Below are positions 58,101-64,000 of a DNA stretch of 64,000 bases, in pieces (position 1 is the first letter of the stretch; the number at the start of each line of letters is the position of its first letter). Location: assembly GCA_012934845.2 (NCBI GenBank), contig WNNJ02001918.1:1-64000 (forward strand), written 5' to 3'. The notes beneath the pieces were generated by a model that did no database searches, had not been told where the DNA came from, and saw only the letters and a list, made by a program, of their open reading frames with translations. The DNA is from Pomphorhynchus laevis (taxonomy: Eukaryota; Acanthocephala; Palaeacanthocephala; Echinorhynchida; Pomphorhynchidae). Both the position numbers and the translations under genes were made by a program.

Positions 58101-58921
58101 CCATCTAAAAATACTAGACAAGATCTTTCTCATTGAAAGAAGGTCGTCATTCAAACGGTTTTGGGAAATGACGGATTTGGACTCGTTGATATTAGCGAAA
58201 ATTACACATCTGAAACTGTTTAGGTTAGGCATCGTCCCCCTTATGTTATTCGAACGTGCGGGCCGGTCAGGTTGCTGCGCCAGATAACTTGCCGCATGAG
58301 CGACTCTACTCAACGGGAAGACAGAAGTCGTAAACTTGTTTAGGTAAGTTGCTGCATCAACGCGTGTAGATCGTGCTAGTGACACAAGTCCAATTGCAAT
58401 AGTGCTAGATTCCAATCCAGGCTCAGGGTTTCCATTTTGTCCAACAAAGCGGTTCGGACTATGTGGCGAGAAAATTCTTGCGTGAGTATGGGATGCTCTA
58501 CTCAAGTTCGACCGATCGGACACCGGGTAACTAGCGATGTTGCATGATGTACACGAATTCGTTGAAATATGGGCATTATATCTTCTTGCTACAGATAGCA
58601 CAATAGTCAATCTTAGTCACGTTCATCATATCTAGGATCGGCGTTTGGGCAGATTGTCATGGTTGCAACATCATTGCCAGGTACAACAGACTCCGATAAT
58701 CCTGTATATACCACTGGGTGAGATGCTTTTAGTTGGTCAAGGCACATACAGAAGCCGCAGATAAATTTTCCACTTCTATACTTGGACATGCTGGACGATT
58801 TGACCTTCAGTACTGTCCAAACATCATAATCATCAGTGTCACATCCAACTTCCAGCTGGGTGAAAGAATAATCAGCATCATACTCTATCTTCTTTGAGCT
58901 AGACTTTTTAGGACGTTCCAT
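55147..58921 (-). mobile_element. LINE family D (CR1-like), near full-length, degraded
   Basis: Minus strand, 5' to 3': ORF1 (58921-58014); ORF2 endonuclease about 57700-57100 (KISYFNVRSLVSKFDEFSCY, SNMSIFAITET); linker; RT 56715-55504 (SARPDDIHSFILQKLHDLLS, IPDQWKRSCITPIYKKGNR, HPSQHRFRTGRSCLSNLIMA, VIFIDFSQAFDRVPNDPLLV, CAGVPQGTVLGPLMFKIFLP, ILAFADDLKLWRCI with FADD for YADD); C-terminal region 55485-55147 (GRIYRLSHRAVRLKNKLPEN). There are at least six breaks. The motif set is CR1-clade. It differs from families A, B and C in every block. Confidence 0.8.
58613..58921 (-). CDS. LINE D ORF1 N-terminus with a Cys motif, 102 aa
   Basis: MERPKKSSSKKIEYDADY, then FTQLEVGCDTDDYDVWTVLK, VKSSSMSKYRSGKFICGFC. 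The same spacing of LEV, V-x-T-x-x-x-VK and CxxC is found in LINE A ORF1 (25037) and, in part, at 46943. The next frame (58014-58610) continues with an ORF1-like part (FRCVIFANINESKSVISQNR, LNDDLLSMRKILSSIF), which resembles the RNA-binding ORF1 segment of CR1-like elements. A frameshift separates the two parts. Confidence 0.5.
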   Translation of the reverse strand: MERPKKSSSKKIEYDADYSFTQLEVGCDTDDYDVWTVLKVKSSSMSKYRSGKFICGFCMCLDQLKASHPVVYTGLSESVVPGNDVATMTICPNADPRYDERD

Positions 58922-59200
58922 TGACTACTCAATACTAAATTTCAGTTCGTAGCTTGTAAGTAGTTATAACAAAAGAATTCTTCTCCCAGAATAATCTTGT
59001 ATGATATCTCTCTAAGTACCAAATATGATATAAAACGCTGCATAGATTGTTGAAACATCGTCGTTCAGATCGTTGTATAGATTGTTGTAGGATCGTTGCA
59101 ATATCGTTCTATCGATCGTTGTAAGGCCGTCGGATAGATCGTTGTATATATCGTTCTATTGATCCTCAGTTAGATCGTTGTGATTCAATTGCTTTTATTT
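58922..59200 (-). repeat. Degenerate tandem upstream of LINE D ORF1
   Basis: On the minus strand an element of the type CAACGATCTATA is repeated about ten times with variants between about 59185 and 59040 (plus strand: GATCGTTGTATAGAT, TAGGATCGTTGCAATATCGT). Its place just 5' of the LINE start suggests 5' UTR units comparable to the monomers of rodent L1; promoter function is inference. Confidence 0.45.
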
Positions 59201-59395
59201 TTATCGTGTGTTTAAGCTTGTAAGTATATAATCAAGAATTTTTTAAGCAGTGAGCATTGATTCTTAATTCTGAAAATATTTGTTAAAATGGATATAATTT
59301 GTGCACCCTATATTTCGAAGTAAGTTTTATGACTTACTCCGAAAAACTGGCTTATATCAAAAACCGTTGATTAAATGCTTTAATAGTTTACTTAC

Positions 59396-59398
<3 letters not shown>

Positions 59399-59479
<81 letters not shown>
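59399..59479. repeat. (TA)n microsatellite, about 81 bp
   Basis: Uninterrupted TA dinucleotides. Confidence 0.98.
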
Positions 59480-59481
<2 letters not shown>

Positions 59482-60020
59482 TACTATTCTGAGTAAAAAG
59501 TTCACAAATTTAAAAGTTGATATTCTAAATTTGCTTAATATTTTACGGAGCAACTTCATCCGTCTAAAAAACATCTTTTAATTTGTAATTTAGTGAACTT
59601 GTAAGTTGATATATATACGCAATAACCACTTGAATCTCTATCTATGTGTATTTGATTAATCGTTTATTCCAACAAATATTTCTTTCATTAATGAAGCTTC
59701 ATATTTTGATCAATATACAGTATATACTTCATTAATATTTTCAATTTATAAATCAATTATAACCCAAAGTTCCCCCACTCCAAAATCTGGACCTCTAATC
59801 CTCATTCTGATACATAGTTTGTTATCTATTAGTCAATTCATTAAAATTGATTTTTATTTTTAATTTCAGTTTATAATTCATCTTGATATAAATTATATAA
59901 AATCATATAACAATTATTTATTATTAATTAATTTTTTATTATTTAACTATTTAACTTTTATTTTGCATTATTTTTAATTTGCAATATAAAATACGTAGAC
60001 TCAGTTAGCTTATTTAAATC
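59480..60020 (-). repeat. Non-coding with dispersed repeat R3 (minus)
   Basis: 59780-60020 read in reverse matches 41930-42230: TAAGCTAACTGAGTCTACGT, TGAATTGACTAATAGATAAC, TGTATCAGAATGAGGATTAG and AGGTCCAGATT. The stretch 59480-59780 has no feature I can name. Confidence 0.55.
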
Positions 60021-60376
60021 GTAAATATAGAAGTAAGAATGGAATTTCTATTAATTCAAATAAATTGTTCTTAAATAAATTTCTTGCTTTTTTCAAATTA
60101 GTGGCAATCTGTCTTAATTTAAATTTTCTCTAAATTTAGATTTTTGGATAATCTATGGTTTATTTAGTTCAATAGTTGATGATGTCAAAAAGAAAAAAGC
60201 TAATTTTATATAATTTTGTTCAATTTCGTTGATTTTATCATAGCGGACACTTGTTTATGACGAATATTTTACTTTAGCGAATATTTAGCTTTATTGCTAA
60301 TCTTATTAAAATGCTTTATACGAGTAAATACAACTTTTAGATGGGCGTGATTATATTACTATATCAACAATAACAT
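60021..60376 (+). promoter_or_regulatory. 5' flank of the ARID gene
   Basis: AT-rich. An in-frame TAA lies two codons before ATG 60377, so the coding exon cannot extend further upstream in this frame without splicing. No TATA or initiator identified. Confidence 0.35.
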
Positions 60377-60595
60377 ATGATGAATATAATTGATTCTGAC
60401 AATGAACAGTTTCTCATCAATCTGCATGCATTTCACAAATCCAAGGGGTACTTTTTAGGCAATTCATCATCATCATCATTATTCATAAATTATATGTACA
60501 GAACATCCTTCGATCACATACCAGAAATAAACGGCAATCCAATTAATCTTAACCACATATTGACTTTTGTTCGATCTCATGGTGGTGTTGAAAAG
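60377..60595 (+). CDS. ARID-domain protein, first coding exon (73 codons)
   Basis: Residues 7-73 form the N-terminal half of an ARID/BRIGHT DNA-binding domain: EQFLINLHAFHKSKGYF, an inserted Ser-rich loop (LGNSSSSSLFINYMYRTSFD), then HIPEINGNPINLNHILTFVR, SHGGVEKV. The exon ends in phase 0 at AAAAG followed by GTATTT. The next exon at 63210 supplies the second half. ARID proteins bind AT-rich DNA, usually inside SWI/SNF complexes. The position of the ARID at the extreme N-terminus and the pattern LHxLxxxVxxxGGxxKV recall ARID2 (BAF200 subunit of PBAF), but with one partial domain that is a suggestion only. ATG 60377 follows a stop closely and is followed by a second ATG. Confidence 0.75.
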
Positions 60596-60680
60596 GTATT
60601 TATATATGAAACACAATTCAATAGTAAATGCTACATATTACGTGAAAGATAAATGTTGCTACTTTTGTTAATTATTACTA

Positions 60681-60760
60681 ATTTTATTCTTTGGAAAGGA
60701 TAACATTAGTAAATTGTTTATACGATAAAATAAAATATTTCAATTTTTTCGCAGTTTTTA
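60681..60760 (+). repeat. Direct repeat flanking the intron LINE, left copy
   Basis: TTTTATTCTTTGGAAAGGAT, TTAGTAAATTGTTTATACGA, TAAAATAAAATATTTCAATT and TTTTCGCAGTTTT. The right copy is at 62623-62702, about 90 percent identical. Confidence 0.8.
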
Positions 60761-60904
60761 TAATTTTATAGGATAAAAATATAATCAAAGAATATAATTA
60801 AAATCATCTACCCCTACCTCAGGATTCATAAATGAATCCTGATGAACCTACATGAATTCTATGAACCTACAATGAATCCTATGAACCTACATCAGGATTC
60901 ATAA

Positions 60905-62490
60905 ATCCTGATGAATTTTCTTCTTATCTACAATCTAAACTATCTAATTTACTTTCTCTTCTACCCATATGCCCTTTATATCCTCTATTCTCTTCGAATA
61001 CTTCCCTCCCAAAGTTATTCCACCTTCTTCACGTTCGACTGATGAAGTTCCTTCAGGTTTGCTGTCATTACCTAATAAAACCTCCCCTTCTGACCCAATT
61101 CCCACTAACTTGCTTAAAAATATCTGCTCCTCTATCTTACCCTTCCTAACCACATTGTTCAACTCGTCCATCCGTAGCCGTACATTTCCCTCCATCTGGA
61201 AATGCGCCACTGTTCGTCCTCTCATCAAAAAGCAATCTCTCGACTCCTCACTACCATCTTCGTACCGTCCTATTTCACTTCTCCTAACCCTCTCTAAACT
61301 CCTTGAGCGTCTCGTTCTTAAGCAAGTTAATACATATCTCTTTTCCTCTAACTTATTCCCTCCCTTCCAAGCCGCTTTTCGCTCTAATTACTCTACCGAA
61401 ATTACATGTCTCAAAGTTTATAACGACTTACTCATATCGCGCGATCATAAATTATGTAGTGTCATAGTTTCTCTTGACCTATCGTCTGCTTTTGAGATAG
61501 TCGATCACTCGATTCTTCTCCATCATCTTCGTCATGATTATGGCTTCTCTTTACACACTGTGGCTTGAATTTATTCATATCTATCGACCGTACTTTTCGC
61601 GTTTGTTCTAACTCTTCTCTTTCCCATCCTTCTTCCATCCCGTTCGATGTTCCACAAAGTTCCTTATTTATCCCTTTGATTTTCTCTCTTCTCGGTGATT
61701 TGTCTTCTGTTTCTCATACATTAACTTCTATGGTATGCAACATGATGATAACATTATCATCCATGAACTTGCACATGCTTATCGTATTCATGATCTTAGT
61801 GTTTCTGCTTTCAACTGTCTTGCCCCAATTTTCAATCATCTTTCTTCTCTTTGTCTTACTCTGAATTTTCTTAAATCCAAAATAACGTGGATACTTCCTC
61901 GACGCTTCTGCGAAAACCTTCCCTCCGTATCATTAAATTCTACAATAGCGTAATTCTCCGTGATATCCATCATATCCGCCGCCTTATCGAATTCCGTGCT
62001 TGTACGCCTCTTCTTTTCCCTAAAATCGATTACTGCCCAAGCCTTTTCGCCAATTCTCCAAACCCGACAACGCATCATCAACTCTGCCGTTCGAGTGATC
62101 CTACGTCTCCGATTCTTTGATCACACATCCACATATCTTGCCCAACTCTTATGGCCCCACCCTCTACATCGACATATCACTCCGCCTTCTCGTAACTTTT
62201 CGTCTCATCACCGTCCGCTCCTCATCGTTAATCAACCTCCCTTTCTTAGACGACACTCGTTTTACCTCTCTCTATCGCTGCGTTTCCGTCAATCTATCTT
62301 ATTCCACGTTCCCAATTTCTCCAACAACTATGGTCTCCGATCTTTCCTTGTCGCCGATCCCTCACCTGGAATCAGCTCCATCTCGATATCCGCCGCGCTG
62401 CTTCCTTTATCACATTCAAACACCTCCTCTGTGTTTTTTATTCATTGTAATGTAAGCATGCACCAGTTCCCATTTTCCACGTAAAAAATA
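60905..62490 (+). mobile_element. LINE A/A2 chimera, 5'-truncated, in the intron
   Basis: 60905-61945 is family A: linker TEVPSGLLSLPNKTSPSDPI; RT with PSIWKCATVRPLIKKQSLDS, SYRPISLLLTLSKLLERLVL, VSLDLSSAFEIVDHSILLHH (open frame 60969-61568); then frames shift through SHPSSIPFDVPQ (61630) and NIIIHELAHAYRIHDL. At about 61945 it switches to family A2 (TAATTCTCCGTGATATCCAT, as in the A2 copy at 51440) and continues to the A2 3' end, with a worn tail (GTAAGCATGCACCAG, TTTTCCACG, AAATAAATC). Same strand as the host gene. Confidence 0.72.
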
Positions 62491-62622
62491 AATCTTTTTT
62501 TTAAATATAATAAAGTGATATAATTAAAAATACAAAAATACAAACAATATAATAATATATTAATATAATAATATATTATATTAATATAATAATATATTTA
62601 AAAATATAATAAAACTTTACTT

Positions 62623-62702
62623 ATTTTATTCTTTGGAAATGATAAAATTAGTAAATTTTTTATACGATAAAATAAAATATTTCAATTTTTTAGCAGTTTT
62701 CG
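62623..62702 (+). repeat. Direct repeat flanking the intron LINE, right copy
   Basis: Matches 60681-60760 with about eight differences (GGAAATGAT for GGAAAGGAT, TTTTTTATACG for TTGTTTATACG, TTTTAGCAG for TTTTCGCAG). Confidence 0.8.
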
Positions 62703-63209
62703 ATAAACATTAAGTTAACATTTGATAAAATTAACATTAATTGTTTTTTTTTATATAATTATTCTTAAGAATTAATTTTAGATTTTAGTTTTAACAGAAC
62801 GAGATACATATATTGCGATTGCTTAGCTCGAAATAACGGTTTCTACTAAAAGTACAAATCATCCGATTTTTATTTCCACTGTAGTTATTTTGTCTGATTT
62901 ATTTTGTCAAATTGAACGATAATATAACAAACAGTTGAATTTCTTTGATTTAGAGTGATTTTGAATTTTATTTTTGTACATGACAAGCTAATTTTGTTTT
63001 TCTTTAATTCAATGTGTGTATAAGAAACGTCTATTGAATTGAGATTTTGTTAAACCTATTTATTTTGCTAAAATGTTTATAGCTATTCGAAATTTTTATA
63101 GCTATTCGAATTTTTATAGCTATCCACAAGACTGCCATAATGTTATCTTATTTTTGTAATAGTTGCGATTATCGGAGTTGACAATTATTTTAAAAAATAT
63201 TTAATTTAG

Positions 63210-63307
63210 GTAAATGAAAAAGGTTTGTGGAAAGTTCTTGCAGATGACTTTGGTATGGGTTTTGATTGTGTTAATGGATCGGAAGCAATAAAATACATGT
63301 ATTTAAG
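63210..63307 (+). CDS. ARID-domain protein, second coding exon (98 bp)
   Basis: Reads VNEKGLWKVLADDFGMGFDC, then VNGSEAIKYMYLR, the C-terminal half of the ARID (the ..LWxxLAxxF......AxxxxYLRY helices), in phase with the first exon. Acceptor TTTAG|GTAAATG, donor TTTAAG|GTAATG, leaving phase 2. The residue order EKxLW...F.......A...YYLRY agrees with the ARID consensus. Further exons lie beyond the window or beyond the RT fragment that follows. Confidence 0.75.
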
Positions 63308-63599
63308 GTAATGAAATTTTGTAGCTTTGTAGAAATAGCCGAATTCTTTCAGATCATATTAATTTTATTGAACTGTTTTACCTAAATAGCGAAATGAAAT
63401 ATTTAAATGCTTAAGTTATACAGAATACGTTACTTTAAATGATAGTAATCTATAGTAAACAACTATTTAATAATTTCGTCTTGTTTAACCATATATTCAT
63501 ATTTTTTATTTGTAAACTGTTTTTAGGACAATTATATTAATTCGAAAATTATAGACAAATATAGACAAATTCGAAAATTGAAGAGAGCGTGATTGCCTT
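63308..63599 (+). other. Start of ARID intron 2
   Basis: AT-rich intron sequence. A short direct repeat ATAGACAAAT/ATAGACAAATTCGAAAATTG at 63550-63590 precedes the RT fragment. Confidence 0.5.
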
Positions 63600-64000
63600 T
63601 TCTCTTCGGGGTTTCGATCATCCAGGAAATTCAGAGGAACTAATGATAAGAAAAATGAATTTATGGAAGTCATCGAATTGGCAAGAAATGGCAATTTCGG
63701 AAATGCGATGCGCCACCTTACATCGAATAATACATACGAATTTTCAGAATCTTTGCGCGGAAGACTGACAGAGCTACACCCCTTACATGATGTTCTCCAA
63801 AGTCCTGGACAACCATCTTTGAGTACCTCCTTGTCGGTTGACTCAGACATAGTTGAGATCGCAGTATCATCATTCCCATCCTCTTCTTCTCCTGGCTGTT
63901 TAGGTTTGAGGGCAGAACATATTTGAGATATGCTGTCGGTAGATCACGGGGTTTTACTTCAACGCCTAACATCACTAGTCAACAACATGATCGCTGGTAC
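63600..64000 (+). pseudogene. N-terminal RT fragment, same family as 10047-10987
   Basis: Reads MEVIELARNGNFGNAMRHLT, an ELHPLHD region, then IVEIAVSSFPSSSSPGCLGL, RAEHI and a continuing LLQRLTSLVNNMIAG, with about one break. S-F-x-x-x-S-(P/A)-G-x-x-GLRAxH(I/L) followed by a hydrophobic helix and LVN is, as I recall it, the segment just before the RT fingers in the animal RT family whose tail carries the RPDG/W-D-x-TC endonuclease-like block seen at 10047. It is cut by the right edge. It lies in ARID intron 2 on the same strand as the gene. Confidence 0.5.

Larger units (their letters stand above)
60596..63209 (+). other. Intron 1 of the ARID gene, contains a LINE
   Basis: Donor AAAAG|GTATTT and acceptor TTTAATTTAG|GTAAATG. 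It contains the LINE at 60905-62490, a pair of 78-bp direct repeats (60681-60760 and 62623-62702), AT microsatellite-like sequence (62500-62620) and short GAATCCTGATGAA/TCATAAATGAATCC units at 60830-60920. 62703-63209 shows no other feature. Confidence 0.7.

Overview
The window is nuclear DNA of an AT-rich invertebrate animal. I cannot name the species from sequence alone. The animal assignment rests on two host genes, a BTB-domain gene (6780-8921) and the 5' exons of an ARID-domain gene with normal GT/AG splice borders (60377-60595 and 63210-63307), and on a repeat load typical of metazoans: CR1/L2-like and Jockey/I-like LINEs, Ty3/gypsy LTR elements and a hAT MITE. There are no operons, no rRNA, no CRISPR and no tRNA that I can see.

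Layout. 1-5850 is a homogeneous satellite of about 27 monomers of about 193-225 bp that runs off the left edge. 5851-8921 is the BTB gene with its 5' flank. 10047-10987 (minus) is the C-terminal, endonuclease-like end of an unusual reverse-transcriptase element, and the N-terminal part of what looks like the same family enters at 63600-64000. 12060-22611 is a nest of one Jockey/I-superclade LINE (called J here): two head-to-tail copies followed by one inverted copy, with a fourth copy at 44160-45545. 22667-29960 holds CR1/L2-like LINEs (families A and C) and a fold-back-like element made of a 20-bp minisatellite between inverted ends. 29943-31660 is a palindrome, TA-repeat and hammerhead-like region. 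31886-35768 is a young Ty3/gypsy LTR element and 35922-36391 is a hAT MITE with a perfect 8-bp target duplication. 37085-40021 is a CR1-like LINE (family B). 40999-46520 holds tandem repeats, a stem-loop MITE, J copy 4 and an old gypsy fragment. 46900-54960 is a stack of LINE A, A2 and C copies. 55147-58921 is a long degenerate CR1-like LINE (family D). 60377 to the right edge is the ARID gene; its first intron contains a LINE and its second intron contains the second RT fragment.

Only the two host genes look functional. Almost everything else is transposon-derived. The features of most interest are structural: a spacerless 214-bp perfect palindrome, three copies of a hammerhead-ribozyme-like core, a 212-bp identical inverted tract inside otherwise diverged LINE copies, a LINE-LINE tail-to-tail junction present at two distant places, and a 3'-terminal LINE hairpin that shows a compensatory base change.
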